Notes: generated from the letters alone by a model not told the origin. DNA of 64,000 nt from Tomocerus qinae (GCA_020055645.1 CM034546.1:82894001-82958000), one strand, 5' to 3'. Shown: positions 35,218 through 46,905, counted from the stretch's first letter. Numbers and translations: made by a program.

Positions 35218-38200
35218 ATCCATCATAACACGAAGCTATCTGGAGCACAGAAGCTTCAATACCTGAAAGGTGCAGTGGACGGTGAGCCGTCGAAGCTCAT
35301 CAGTAGTCTCCAGATAACGGACGCTAACTACGACGTCGCCTGGAAGACCTTAGAGGATCGGTATCAGGACAAGCGTGAACTCATCCGAGGTACGTTCGTC
35401 CGACTCCTCTCTCAACAGAACATTATCACGGATTCTCCAGCTATGCTACAGACTCTAGCCGATACTTCTCGTGAGTGCGTGCAATCCTTCGTGACTTTAG
35501 GCATTCCCAAAGAAGAAGTGTGTGAGCTTCTTATAGTGCACATCATCACGCAAAAGTTAGACTCAGAGTCTCGTACGCAGTGGGAACGCAAGCAGGAAAA
35601 AGGTAAACTGCCCACATTTGAACAGTTTTGTGAGTTCCTCGATGAACAGGCCAGAGTCACGGCCGCAGCAAAACCGTCGTCGTCCAAATCTCAAGTGAAG
35701 TCCAAGGATCGCCGTCCTGGAGCAGCTATGCACTACGGATCATCGGACGCAAAACCACGAAGTGAGTGCACGTTTTGTAGTGGTGAACATCATATATTTT
35801 CGTGTTCAGCCTTTGCGGCTCTAACTGTGCCAGACAGATGGACATCTGTAAAGAGTAAAGCCTTATGCTTTAACTGCTTGGAATTTGGGCACAGAACCGA
35901 GCACTGCACGAAGAGAAAGTGTAGGCATTGTCGGAAGCCCCACAATCGCTTACTCCACCCGGAGAAACCTCCGCGAAAGCAAGATTCGCCTGCACCAGCT
36001 ACGACGGATCTACCAGAAAAGGTACAAGTTAGTTTTTGTTCGTCTCTATCTGCATCACGTACGCAAACTCTGCTGTGCACTGCGCTCGTACGAGTGAAGG
36101 ACAGCAAGGGACAGCTACAAGTGTGCAGAGCTCTGTTGGATAACGGCTCGCAGACTTCTACAATCACCACAGCATGTGCTACTCGCCTAGGACTACGTAG
36201 ACGCAAAGTGCACATACCCATCTCAGGCATTGGTGGTGTGGATGCAGGTACGTACTCAGAAATCACGTCTCTTAGCTTTTCCTCTTGCTACGCTACTCAG
36301 CCTACATTCGATGTCAACGCTATCGTGATGAAAGTCATTACTCATCCCTTGCCTACGTATGAAATCACGGAAGTGAATTGGAATCACCTACACGGACTAC
36401 AACTAGCAGACCCTCATTATAACGTCCCTAGCAAGATCGACATGCTGCTAGGAATGGACATATACAATGCTTTGCTAATGGATGGCATGAAGAAAGGCGC
36501 ACAGGGTAGTCCTACAGCTATCAACACGGCTCTCGGTTGGATTGTCGGAGGAAAGCTAGGAACTACGCAGCCTACTTCACTCGCCACGCATCACATCCAT
36601 TGCGACATGGATGAAGCGCTCAGAAAATTCTGGGAACTGGAAGAAGTGCCACGGCAGAAGTTCTTGTCGCTCGAAGAGAAAGAATGCGAAGAACACTATG
36701 CAGCTACGCATAGCAGAAACGATGATGGAAGATTCGTCGTACGCCTCCCCTTCAAGAAAAGTGCAGAGCCACTTGGAGACTCTAGGAACATTGCCATGAA
36801 GCGCTTGAAGAGTACGGAACGAAGATTAAGCTTAGACCCACCTTTGCATACAGAGTACCAGTCGGTAGTTAGTGAGTATCTACAGCTTAAGCATATGGAA
36901 CTTGTCCCCGAGCGTGAAGTGTTTCCCGATCGGCAAGTGTATTATATGCCGCACCATGCAGTGTTAAAGCCCACTAGTACTACGACAAAACTGCGTGTAG
37001 TGTTTGATGCATCAGCAGCATCATCAAATAAAGTTTCATTGAACGAAAATCTACTAGTAGGTCCCAAACTGCAAGACGATCTAGTGTCTATACTAGTTAG
37101 GTTCCGAAAGCATGCGATCGCATTTACGGCAGACTTGGCCAAGATGTACAGACAAGTACAGATGCATCGCGATGATATAGACTATCAACGCATTCTTTGG
37201 CGAGCCTCTACTACTGAACCTGTACGTGACTACAGGCTTCTTACTGCAACATTTGGAACTGCCTCAGCACCGTACTTGGCTATCAAAAGCAGTCAGCAAC
37301 TAGCCACGTATGAAGAAGTCAAGTACCCAGAAGCAGCGCAAATAGTGCGTAGAGACTTCTACGTTGATGATTTGATGAGCGGTGCGGAGAGTGAGGAACA
37401 CGCAATCAAGCTACAGAGCGACCTGATTGCAATGCTGCAGCTCGGACAGTTCGAACTACGCAAGTGGTCATCCAACTCTCCAGTACTGCTAGCATCCGTC
37501 CCATCAGAAATGCGTGAAATCAACTTGCCCCTGTCGATTGACGAAAATGAAACTATCAAGACATTAGGACTTAAATGGCATCCTGCTACGGACTGCTTTT
37601 CATTTACAGTTACTCTCACGCAACAAGTCACAGCACCAACCAAGCGGATAGTGTTGTCTGAAATTGCTAAAGTGTTTGATCCGCTTGGCTGGCTGTCCCC
37701 TGTTACTATAGTTGCTAAGACTTTCATACAGACGCTATGGAAGGAAGAAATCGGATGGGACGAAGCACTACCGCATGAACTCCAAGCTCATTGGAATGAG
37801 TTAAGGGAGCAGCTGCCTACTCTCCATGAATTGAAGATCCCACGCCACGTCCTCACAGTGAATGTTGTTGAGACTCAACTGCACGGCTTTAGTGATGCAT
37901 CGGAACGTGCATACGCTGCAGTTGTGTTTCTACGCTCTGTTGATGCAAGTGGAACTGTGCGCGTGCGGATGGTAGCTGCTAAAAGCAAAGTAGCTCCAGT
38001 GAAGCAAGTGACTTTGCCTCGATTAGAATTGTGTGCCGCAGTTCTACTCGCAAAGTTGATGCAGTGTGTGCATAGTGCCTTAATGTTACCTGTACGAGAG
38101 AACTACGGCTGGACGGATTCAACAATCACTCTTGCTTGGCTCGCATCCCCACCTCAACGCTGGTCCACATTCGTCGCGAATCGTGTGTCCGAAGTACAGC

Positions 38201-39924
38201 AGACTGTACCATACATTGAGTGGAATCACGTACGGAGTGAGGAGAACCCTGCAGACTGTGCATCCAGAGGAATCCCACCGTCTGAACTCCTCACTCACAA
38301 TTTGTGGTGGAACGGGCCTGAGTGGCTCGCAGTGCCTGACTTTGTACCTACTAACTACATTGAACCGTGCGTCGCTCCGCCAGAAGAACGAACCAGGAAG
38401 GTGCTGCATGTGACCGTGGATGACTCTATGCTACATAGATATTCAGATGTAAGTCGACTACTTAATGTTACTGCATACTGTTTACGCTTCATACGTAATG
38501 CTCGAATGAAAGCAAGTGCACGACGTACTAGGCCAGAGCATGTCAGTCCACCCAACACGTCCGAATTAGATAGTGCATTGCATACTTGGGTGAAAATAGT
38601 TCAGGCTAACGAGTTTCACTCGGACATTTGTGCTCTAAAAGCAAATAAGGAATTACCCACTAGCAGTAAGTTGAAGTCACTAGTGCCCTTCCTTGATGAA
38701 CATGGAATTTTGCGTGTTGGCGGACGGCTGAAGAAATCAGCACTGCATACCGACGCCAAGCACCAAATCCTACTGCCGAAGAATCATCACTTCACTCAAC
38801 TCATCATTGCAGACTACCACAAGAAAGAATTGCACGCAGGGCCTCAGCTACTCCAAGCATCTATACAGCAGAAATACTGGATTCTGGCCGCTCGCGATGC
38901 AATAAGGAAATATGTGCGCCAGTGTGTACGGTGCTTTCGCTTCCGTGCACAAGCTACACAGCAGAGAATGGGAGAATTACCAGCATCTCGAGTAACCCCA
39001 GCACCTCCATTTCAACGGTGCGGAGTTGACTATGCTGGCCCATTTCTACTCACTGCACGGAAGGGACGAGGACAGAAGAGCTACATAGCCTATGTAGCTC
39101 TCTTCGTGTGCTTCGTGTCTCGTGCGATTCATTTGGAACTGGTGTCAGATTTGACTACGGATGCTTTCATGGCTGCATTCCGTAGATTTATTGCACGTCG
39201 TGGAAAGCCTACAGACGTGTATAGTGACTGTGGTACGAACTTTGTTGGTGCACGCAACAAGCTCGACGACCACTATAAGAAGTTCTTGTCTGCTGCACAT
39301 AACGAAGAAATGGAACGAGAGCTCGTACGTGAAAGGATTCACTGGCATCTTAATGCGCCTGCATCGCCACACCATGGAGGTATATGGGAGTCTGGCGTGA
39401 AGTCCATGAAGCATCACCTCCATAGAACGGCCGGCAATGCAATTCTCACCACAGAAGAGATGTCTACACTGCTAGCGCAAGTAGAAGCTTGCCTCAACTC
39501 CCGTCCTATCACTGAACTGTCAAGCGATCCGAACGACTTGCTGCCGCTTACGCCTGGACATTTCCTCATCGGACGGCCACTCACTGCACTCGCTGAGCCT
39601 TCGCTCACGCATCTGAAGGAGGGACACCTATGCCGCTGGCAACACGTACAGCAACTGTACCAGCACTTCTGGAACAGATGGTCTACGGAATATCTCGCGC
39701 GACTACAGCAACGTAAGAAGTGGACTACACAGCATCCCAACATTAAGGTAGGAGATGTAGTACTTCTTACGGATGAACGCCTTGCACCGAACAGATGGAA
39801 CCTAGGACTCATCACTGCTACTACGTCTGGAAAAGATGGTTTAGTGCGCGTAGTGACTGTGAAGACATCAGCAGGGAGTGTGCAACGCTCCATTGCTAAA
39901 GTGTGCATATTACCTATAGGATAA
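35155..39924 (+). CDS. BEL/Pao gag-pol polyprotein, 1589 codons
   Basis: A single frame encodes the gag and pol proteins. In order: a gag segment like DUF1759 (about 22-170); Cys/His zinc-knuckle region (about 205-265, CFNCLEFGHRTEHC); aspartic protease ALLDNGSQTS (about 326); reverse transcriptase (about 560-790, FTADLAKMYRQ and YVDD at 736-739); RNase H (GFSDAS, LPRLELC, WTDSTI, about 912-990); integrase with an H-H-C-C zinc part ending CVRC (1257-1260) and D1292, D1358, E1412; and a C-terminal DUF5641-like domain (about 1460-1589). No internal stop. Residues 1-21 come from the LTR; the usual gag N-terminus before the DUF1759 core is absent. The first ATG is the longest option; Met4 and Met15 are alternatives. 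Confidence 0.95.
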   Translation: MFFMIYHVYNYHITMNYKRFNIHHNTKLSGAQKLQYLKGAVDGEPSKLISSLQITDANYDVAWKTLEDRYQDKRELIRGTFVRLLSQQNIITDSPAMLQTLADTSRECVQSFVTLGIPKEEVCELLIVHIITQKLDSESRTQWERKQEKGKLPTFEQFCEFLDEQARVTAAAKPSSSKSQVKSKDRRPGAAMHYGSSDAKPRSECTFCSGEHHIFSCSAFAALTVPDRWTSVKSKALCFNCLEFGHRTEHCTKRKCRHCRKPHNRLLHPEKPPRKQDSPAPATTDLPEKVQVSFCSSLSASRTQTLLCTALVRVKDSKGQLQVCRALLDNGSQTSTITTACATRLGLRRRKVHIPISGIGGVDAGTYSEITSLSFSSCYATQPTFDVNAIVMKVITHPLPTYEITEVNWNHLHGLQLADPHYNVPSKIDMLLGMDIYNALLMDGMKKGAQGSPTAINTALGWIVGGKLGTTQPTSLATHHIHCDMDEALRKFWELEEVPRQKFLSLEEKECEEHYAATHSRNDDGRFVVRLPFKKSAEPLGDSRNIAMKRLKSTERRLSLDPPLHTEYQSVVSEYLQLKHMELVPEREVFPDRQVYYMPHHAVLKPTSTTTKLRVVFDASAASSNKVSLNENLLVGPKLQDDLVSILVRFRKHAIAFTADLAKMYRQVQMHRDDIDYQRILWRASTTEPVRDYRLLTATFGTASAPYLAIKSSQQLATYEEVKYPEAAQIVRRDFYVDDLMSGAESEEHAIKLQSDLIAMLQLGQFELRKWSSNSPVLLASVPSEMREINLPLSIDENETIKTLGLKWHPATDCFSFTVTLTQQVTAPTKRIVLSEIAKVFDPLGWLSPVTIVAKTFIQTLWKEEIGWDEALPHELQAHWNELREQLPTLHELKIPRHVLTVNVVETQLHGFSDASERAYAAVVFLRSVDASGTVRVRMVAAKSKVAPVKQVTLPRLELCAAVLLAKLMQCVHSALMLPVRENYGWTDSTITLAWLASPPQRWSTFVANRVSEVQQTVPYIEWNHVRSEENPADCASRGIPPSELLTHNLWWNGPEWLAVPDFVPTNYIEPCVAPPEERTRKVLHVTVDDSMLHRYSDVSRLLNVTAYCLRFIRNARMKASARRTRPEHVSPPNTSELDSALHTWVKIVQANEFHSDICALKANKELPTSSKLKSLVPFLDEHGILRVGGRLKKSALHTDAKHQILLPKNHHFTQLIIADYHKKELHAGPQLLQASIQQKYWILAARDAIRKYVRQCVRCFRFRAQATQQRMGELPASRVTPAPPFQRCGVDYAGPFLLTARKGRGQKSYIAYVALFVCFVSRAIHLELVSDLTTDAFMAAFRRFIARRGKPTDVYSDCGTNFVGARNKLDDHYKKFLSAAHNEEMERELVRERIHWHLNAPASPHHGGIWESGVKSMKHHLHRTAGNAILTTEEMSTLLAQVEACLNSRPITELSSDPNDLLPLTPGHFLIGRPLTALAEPSLTHLKEGHLCRWQHVQQLYQHFWNRWSTEYLARLQQRKKWTTQHPNIKVGDVVLLTDERLAPNRWNLGLITATTSGKDGLVRVVTVKTSAGSVQRSIAKVCILPIG

Positions 39925-40024
39925 ATAATGAATTTTTTATTGTATTTAGCTATATTTATCCTTGGCATGTATTATGTATTATGAATGTATGTATGTTAGC
40001 GTAGTAATTGAAATAGTGTATTTC

Positions 40025-40037
40025 AAGGCGGGGAAAA
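40025..40037 (+). promoter_or_regulatory. Polypurine tract of the BEL element
   Basis: aaggcggggaaaa lies immediately before the TGG that opens the 3' LTR. In LTR elements this purine run primes plus-strand DNA synthesis. Its exact abutment supports the LTR start. Confidence 0.8.
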
Positions 40038-40266
40038 TGGATAAACCTCGTTAATGCATTTTGGTATCTACACGAGGGAGCAAGACGTAAGTTCGAAACA
40101 GTCTTGTCTTGCCCCTTTGTTGAGTTTGGAATCTCTACAGGGAGACAGGACGTGTTAGTTCGAAACATTCTTGTCTCTAGCTTGTGCTTGAGCTTCTCAC
40201 TCGTCCCTACACATTTACATGTAGTAGATAGGGACAGTGGGAATCTCGTTAATCCATTCATGCGCT

Positions 40267-40310
<44 letters not shown>

Positions 40311-41374
40311 CAGTTACTCCCGAAGGAGTAAAGCCTACTCTCTTTCCCACAGCCAGCCTCCTGTACCTATCTTAGTGTTGAGTAGTAGTTTTTAGCAATA
40401 CATGTGTAAGCAGAATAGTTCTAGACGCACATTATTTTTTGTCAGTTCTTCAAAAAATATTTAATTTGCCCAATTAAATATTACTAGTGCTACCCTTAAT
40501 TACCTTACCTGTAATTAACCATAAATTGATTATTGTGTGTTTGTTTGTGTATGTGTGCCATTATTATTACATAATAAAAATCGTGTTTATTACACAAAAT
40601 TCAGTTCACGAAAGCACACATTACATTAAAGCATCCTGGATTTGGCATCTCTGGTTTTGGACTCTACCTGCAAGCGATATCGAAGTCAGCCCTCTACACA
40701 TATTCATCTCCAATTTCGAGATATTAAGGTTTTAATTCGCAATACCTCGAAATTAGTAAATAGTAGTCATAGATACTTCCCAATCACCTGTACTTGAGCT
40801 TTATTTATGGAATTCCCTGTATTTTGAAAAACCCATGTTTACAAAATGTCACCTTTGCTAATCAATTCCACTCAATCACCAATAATAAACCTAAGTAAAT
40901 TTCTACTTCCTAGTATTGTTATTTTCATGTTATAATGATTTATGAAACAACTCATTACGTTGGTTTAGAGGAAATGCATGAGTATGCGCATTTTGCTTTT
41001 AAGGAACCTGCATCTATTACGTGTGCAGTTGTTGGGGGAGTATATACCCAAAAGTGTTACAGTCAGTACTTGCGATTTCCGTTAAACATTGGCGAGGGGG
41101 TTTTGCGTTACGTAATATATGCACGTTCCCTAGGATCTCCTACCACCCATACATAGAGACATAGATAGGTTGGTACATGCCCCTATGCATTGTTCGGTGG
41201 TTTAGAGAAACTGAGCATGCGCATTTTGATTTTCGGAACACCCTACCAACCGTACATACATAGATAGATAGACACGTAAATTTTATCGATTCTGCGATTA
41301 TAATATAGAGATTGTTTTTCATGATATATCACGTTTATAACTATCATATAACTATGAACTACAAAAGATTTAAC
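40038..41374 (+). repeat. 3' LTR of the BEL element (1,337 bp)
   Basis: Direct repeat of 33703-35217, lacking the 178-bp segment. It ends caaaagatttaac followed by tagattt, whereas the 5' copy continues straight into gag (atccatcat). This defines the shared right border. Confidence 0.9.
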
Positions 41375-41464
41375 TAGATTTGTGAATATTTCGAAATTTT
41401 TTATATAGGTTACAATACCAGTAATACAGCGCACGCCAATGTACAGTATTAAGGTTATTAAATA

Positions 41465-42450
41465 CTAGTGAACCCAGTTAGGGGGCAAACCTTTGCTAGA
41501 GAAATTCGGCAGGACACCCGTTATTAAGTTAACTTTGTAAATACAAAGTATATTTAAATTAATATACTTTTACTTTCTACAGTGGTTGGAAAAATTAGCT
41601 GCAGCCCCAACTTTCTGATAAAAAGGAATTTCCTAAACCAAAATAATAACTGTAGATGGAAGCATCAAATACAGGGAACAATAAAAGATTCCATTTTTAA
41701 TATAAATTCCACATAGTCATCAAAAAGCTCCCTTTCAAAATCAGAAAAATAAAAATCCCATGAGTACAGCTTACGAATAAATATTTTTAAAGAATAAATA
41801 GGGGCCCCCAGTACAGTTATTTCACTATACAAAAAGGTATGCTAACTGGCACAACGGAATCAAGAGGGTAGTAAAAAATTAAACCCAACTCTACTAAAGA
41901 TAGCTGAATAAGTTTGTCCATATAGCAGTACCAATAAACGTTTCCCACAATTCCAGGATAACATAGACAGGTATTGGAGTCATTTCAATACCCATTCATG
42001 TTAATTTGACCGGTCATCAATTGTGGGAAATCTCTTTTTGGATTAGAAGTTTTGAAGTGCTATTTAATACGCACATTACGATCATTACAAAATTTTAATA
42101 TCTCCTTTCGCTAATCATTTCCATTCCATCACCACTCACTACTCACCATTCAGCCTTCTTATGTAAATTTCTATTATTGTTTTGATGTTATAATAATAAT
42201 AAACGACTCATTTCAGTGGTTTAGAGGAATTGGGCCTGCGCACTTTGCTTAAAAGAAACATGCATATATTACGTGTGCAATTGATGGGAGAAGGTAATCA
42301 AAAGTGTTGCAGTCAACAATTGCGTTAGACATGGGGGAGTGGGTTTTGCGGTACGTAGTATGTTCAGGTTCCCTAAGCTCTCCTACCAGACATAGATAGA
42401 TATATAGATAGGTAGGCAAATTTGCTTTATTTCAGTCTGTGGTTATATAT
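41465..42450 (+). repeat. Repeat X, diverged copy
   Basis: Starts tagtgaacccagttaggggg. It follows X through the ttctacagtggttggaaaaa block and the acgcacattacgatcatt block, and ends with a tagatagatatatagatag tract. Its right third (about 42100-42440) also matches the BEL LTR: gtttagagga, attacgtgtgca and aaaagtgtt blocks in the same order. Confidence 0.75.
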
Positions 42451-42479
42451 TAGAATCATACATTATTATCATTATTGAG

Positions 42480-44160
42480 TTGTTGAACTTAGCATTGATA
42501 ATGAAAAGATTGTTAACAATATTGATATTGCTAATTGCTTTGTTAATACATTTCAATTGAATCATGTTGATGAAAAGGATGAGCTCTTTGATTTGTGGAA
42601 TTCCTTCAATTCTAATTGTGATTTATGAAGTTTGATCTATTATCTGAGGACTGTGTTACAAAAGGTTAGCTAATATTAAACCTAGTTCTACTGCGGGCAT
42701 GTCTAGTGTACCTCCAAAGATTATAAACATATTTGTTAATTCCCTTTGCCCTATTGTAACAAAAATATTTAATTTCGCTCTAACGACCGGTAAATTCCCT
42801 ACTGTTTGGAAACGAGCCGTGGCTTCTCCGTTACTTAAAACGGGTGGTGTGAATTCCGATCCTGGTTCATATCGACTAATATCAATAATACCTTTTCTTG
42901 GTAAAACGTTTGAAGCTATTCTGGCTGATAAAGTAGAAACTGCTCTATTTCAATCTGGACTAGTATTCGTATCCTAATATGGTTTTAGGCGTAATCTGTC
43001 AACTACTCACGCCTTGATCTCTTTAACATCTCAAATCCATACTGGTTTGGATAATAATAATTATGTAAGTGTTCCTTTTTATGACCTAAAAAAGGCTTTT
43101 CCATCAGTAAACTATGTACTACTGATTAAAAAAATGAAAAATAAGTTCGAAATCCCTGAAATATTAACCAGCTACTTTACTGACCGTAGCATATGTATTA
43201 AGCTTAATACCTACATTTCTGACCCATATGATGTTTTGGGTGGCTGCGCTGAAGGCAGTATACTTGGGCCTTTGACCTTTTGCTTTTATATTAGTGACCT
43301 TTGCTCTTATATTGAAACACCCATTGCCCTTTACGCCGATGATGTTGGGAACATCATAGTCAAAGAAGATGCACAAAGTATGACAAATGAAATTGTAAAC
43401 TCTATGAATAATCTTGATAAGTGGTGCACTGATAACAATTCTACTCCTAATTGGGTGAAGTCTTTTTTTGTTGTTTTTGAAAATAGCCAATGCAAACACA
43501 AAGAAGATGTATGTAATGTGATTATTTCTACAAACAATGATGAATTGCATAGGGTTGATACGTTTAAGTACTTAGGTATAGACATGTATCCCATATTCGT
43601 CAAAAGTTGTCCTATCGCTGTTTTAACATTCTAAGATTAAGGCGCTATATACCTATTAGTATCATGATTACATTGTTTAAGGCGTTCGTAGTTTCTGTTA
43701 TTGACTACGGTATTTCCATTTATTCTGCTACTTCTGCAAATAATTTGAACAAAATTCAAAAAATTGTCGACGAATTTCTAATTGTATATTTTTATGGTTA
43801 TAAAAAAATTATTACGTATTCGTTGTGGTTACATTAAATATCCAGTTATGTACACTCTGTATGAAAGATTAATTTTATTATATGTCAAGGAGTTATCTCT
43901 ATATTCGACGCTTACTGCTTCATTTTCAATTATAAAAAATCCGTCTTTTTATCCTGAAGAATTACGCTCTTTACTTACTACACGCAAATTAAGTCATTCT
44001 TCAAAATTCTCTAATAACCTTGTCCTTCCTTCTTTCAACACTGAAAATTTGAAGCTATCATTTCAATATCGTGTGTCTAAATTTTGGAATTAAATGCCGG
44101 ATAAGTTAAAATCAATCAAATCTATTAATAGTTTTAAAACCTCACTGTTTGAGTACCTTA
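42480..44160 (+). pseudogene. Non-LTR ORF2 remnant (RT and C-terminus)
   Basis: RT pieces: VPPKIINIFVNSLCP and ASPLLKTGGVNSDPGSYRLI at 42699-42977, then a stop just before YGF. The frame at 43014-43634 contains PFYDLKKAFPS, AEGSILGP and the catalytic YADD. The frames at 43607-43837 and 43782-44093 carry the C-terminal region (SVIDYGISIYSATSANNLNK). At least one nonsense and two frameshift changes make it inactive. Confidence 0.88.
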
Positions 44161-44418
44161 TATCTTTAAGAATTGTATGTTAAACTATACTGCATTTTGT
44201 GTCGAAATTTTATATTAAAAAAAATATTGGTTTTCGATATGATACCAAAACTGTATTTCTCTGTAACCTTTGTATAATTCTAACTGATTAAGTTACATAA
44301 TTTTCTTGTCTATGTTTGGAAAGTGTCCCTTTTTGGAAAACAGTTCAAATTTTTTTAATTTGAATTGAAATCGTTTGACAATAAAGCAATTACTTACTTA
44401 CTTCACTTACTTACTTAG
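42480..44418 (+). mobile_element. Second non-LTR retrotransposon, 5' truncated and decayed
   Basis: Same family as 11611-15796. It begins within the linker before the RT (NCFVNTFQLNHVDEKDELFD) and ends tttgacaataaagcaa then acttacttactt. Stops and frame changes are present. The tail repeat differs from that of the first copy (actt versus gattt). Confidence 0.85.
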
Positions 44419-44930
44419 ATGATGGCTGCCTATGCCAATTCAGTGTACTCAGTACTCCGTATAAACGGAGATTGAATTAGGAAATGGAATATTTTTCGAT
44501 GGGTATTCCTAGTTCCATGAGTCCATTCCCACTCCATTCAGTACCCAATGACTATGATGCATTTTGCATTGTACCAAGTAACCAAAGGAGATAAATTGGT
44601 GACCAAACAATTTCAAAACTCATTCTTCCGGTTCCTACGTATTCCTTGTCACCGGACAGCTGATTTTGACCTGGATCGCAACCCACCGAAGAATTCTCTA
44701 CGTTTTTCGTATCTTGCATTTCACTGAAATTACTAGTTTACTTGAAATCGGAGCTGACAAAATTTGAAAGCCTATATATACGCATTTATAGTGGTAAAAC
44801 CACACATTGCCCTTCGGACAAATTTTTTGGTGCCACTGAAATACTGAAAAATGAATTTTTTGACCAGATGTTGGTTCATAGTAGCATTAAGGTCAGCGTA
44901 TTCCTAATTACAGATAGTTACCCTAAGAAT

Positions 44931-45218
44931 CTGAGACGACTGGTCCTACACACACATAGTAAATTTGAAAAAGATACATCGAAACTTTCTTCATCGTTTC
45001 CTTATTGAAAATTTCACACTTTCGACTTTTTTTTCTAAGATACCTCAGTTTGAAGATTGAAACTTGATTTTTTGGTCAAAATGTTAAGTTAAAAACTAAA
45101 AATCTTAGACAACAAAGTTGAAAGTGTGAAATTAAAGAAAAAGGATGAAGAAAGTATCGGTGCATCTTTTTCAAATTTAATGTGTGTGTGTAGGACCAGT
45201 CGTCTCAAATCCTTAGGG
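44931..45218. mobile_element. Foldback MITE, about 110-bp arms
   Basis: ccctaagaatctgagacgac continues with tggtcctacacacaca and is mirrored at 45110-45218 (tgtgtgtaggaccagtcgtc, tccttaggg). No target duplication resolved. Confidence 0.75.
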
Positions 45219-45422
45219 ACTTAATTCCGTTTTAACGTTTTAATCCGTTAATATCTCGAAATCGGAGTAGTAGCCCTAGACCAGGATTTTCTACGATTTT
45301 AGAGACCAACCTTAGAGACCTTTCTACGACCAGTATTCTCGGAGTTATATCCGGTTTCCGAAAAAAAGTTAAAGGCTAAATTGATAGCCGAGGTCATGTC
45401 CCGTAACGTTGGAGACGAGAGC

Positions 45423-45571
45423 CTTAAGGCCCATATTTTTAATAAACACTCCCACTCTAATCTCCACTCTTTGAGAGTGTAAGGTATGTATTGAGGTACC
45501 TTTCACTCTCGAAAAAGTGCGTAAAAAGTGCGTGAGAGTGAGAGTCGAGTCATTAAAAATATGGGCCTAAG
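45423..45571. mobile_element. Small foldback abutting the 17-kb composite
   Basis: cttaaggcccatatttttaa at the left is mirrored by attaaaaatatgggcctaag at the right. Inner cactctc/gagagtg pairs follow. It ends at the first base of the composite's left terminal repeat. Confidence 0.7.
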
Positions 45572-46026
45572 TTAGACCGCTCTGACCTCGACAAAAGTCA
45601 ACATTTTTACTGTTTACATAAGCCTCATCCTATCTACCCGACACCAGACAGCCAACTACCTGACTCCTTCCCGATGCCCGACAGCGACCGAATCCTTCCC
45701 ACCCGACGTCCGACAACTAACTACCGGACCCCCGATGCCTAACCAACAGACACCCGCCGCCTTCCCACCCGACAACAGACGCCCTTCTACCCGACATTTA
45801 GATTGCTTGGAAAATTAAAAATTTTTACCCGATGGATGTGCAAGTCATAGCATACCCGAAAGTTTGAAGGCATGGACAGTCATAAGCTAGAGACATGACC
45901 TTTCTCTATGCCAATACCATCACTGGCGTTGTAAGCAGAAAAGAATAGAAAAACGGTTTAGTAGAAAAGCGATAGCCACAGTGCAATACTGAAAATAGCA
46001 ATAAATGCGTGACAGAGCCGCAGGGA
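45572..46026 (+). repeat. Left terminal inverted repeat, CCCGAC-rich
   Basis: After the terminal 32 bp it carries a minisatellite-like stretch (about 45637-45800) of cccgac, ccaacta and cagac motifs, much richer in GC than its surroundings. A segment with gtttgaaggcatggacagtc and catgacctttctctatgcca follows, ending gtgacagagccgcagggagg. All parts recur inverted at 62211-62743. Confidence 0.85.
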
Positions 46027-46327
46027 GGGGAGTATACGGCCTATGCATGGATAGGTATTCCCCTACTCCTTATACATGGATAGGTATGCACCTAAAGCTT
46101 GTGTGCATTTCTCCCTATGTACTCAGGCACACTGGCACACATGCAGTCTCCCCATGTTCTCAGGCACTACATGCATCCTCCCTTCATTCTCAGGCACACA
46201 TGTCCTTTTCTTATGCATGGATGCAGGTCTTGCAGGTATACAGCTAAAGCATGCCTGTATTTGTTCTTAGTCCCTATGCAGCTATGTACTCAGGCACATG
46301 CATTATCCCTACGGTTAAAGGACATGA

Positions 46328-46905
46328 CAATTCACATGACATAACGACACAGTGGTCAAATCACATGACATAACGACACAGTGGTCAAACCACATGACAT
46401 AACGACACAGTTTTCAAATCACATGACATAACGACTCAGTTTTCAAATCACATGACATACCCGCACAGTGGTCAAATCACATGACACATCACATGATATA
46501 CCCGCACAGTGGTCAAATCACATGACACATTACATGACATACCCGCACAGTGGTCAAATCACATGACATATCACATTACATGCCCGCACAGTGGTCAAAT
46601 CACATGACATATCACATGACATATCCCATTACATGCCTGCACAGTGGTCAAATCACATGACATAACGACACAGTTGGCAAATCACATGATAAAACCACAA
46701 AGTGGTGAAATCGCATGATAAAGGCGCACATTGGTCTAATCACATGATAAAAGCGCACAGTGGTCAAATCACATGACAAAGGCGAACAGTGGTCAAATCA
46801 CATGATAAAAGCGCACAGTGGTCAAATCACATGATAAAAGCGAACAGTGGTGAAATCACATGACAAAAGCCCATAGTGGTCAAATCACATGTTAAAACCG
46901 ATGTT
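46328..46905 (+). repeat. 29-bp array (CACAGTGGTCAAATCACATG...)
   Basis: Units of about 29 bp, gacacagtggtcaaatcaca followed by tgacataac, with variants in the cgcaca and gataaaagc parts. Repeated in each unit (49795-50360, 54314-54880, 58052-58618) and, in opposite orientation, at 61760-62070 in the right inverted arm. Confidence 0.9.

Larger units (their letters stand above)
33703..41374 (+). mobile_element. BEL/Pao LTR retrotransposon
   Basis: Two long direct repeats flank a single large gag-pol frame. Order: 5' LTR, 35155-39924 frame, purine-rich tract aaggcggggaaaa, 3' LTR. The near-identity of the LTRs and the intact frame suggest recent arrival. Odd points: no 5-bp target duplication (catat to the left, tagat to the right), no visible primer-binding site after the 5' LTR, and gag similarity beginning at the LTR border. 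The flanks belong to repeat X on both sides. Confidence 0.95.

Noticed and set aside
35412-39968. Several antisense frames inside the BEL gag-pol gene
   Set aside because: They overlap a complete polyprotein with clear domains and themselves resemble nothing.
46328-46905. 29-bp repeats as a CRISPR array
   Set aside because: The repeats are contiguous with no unique spacers, vary in sequence, and lie in eukaryotic DNA with no cas genes.
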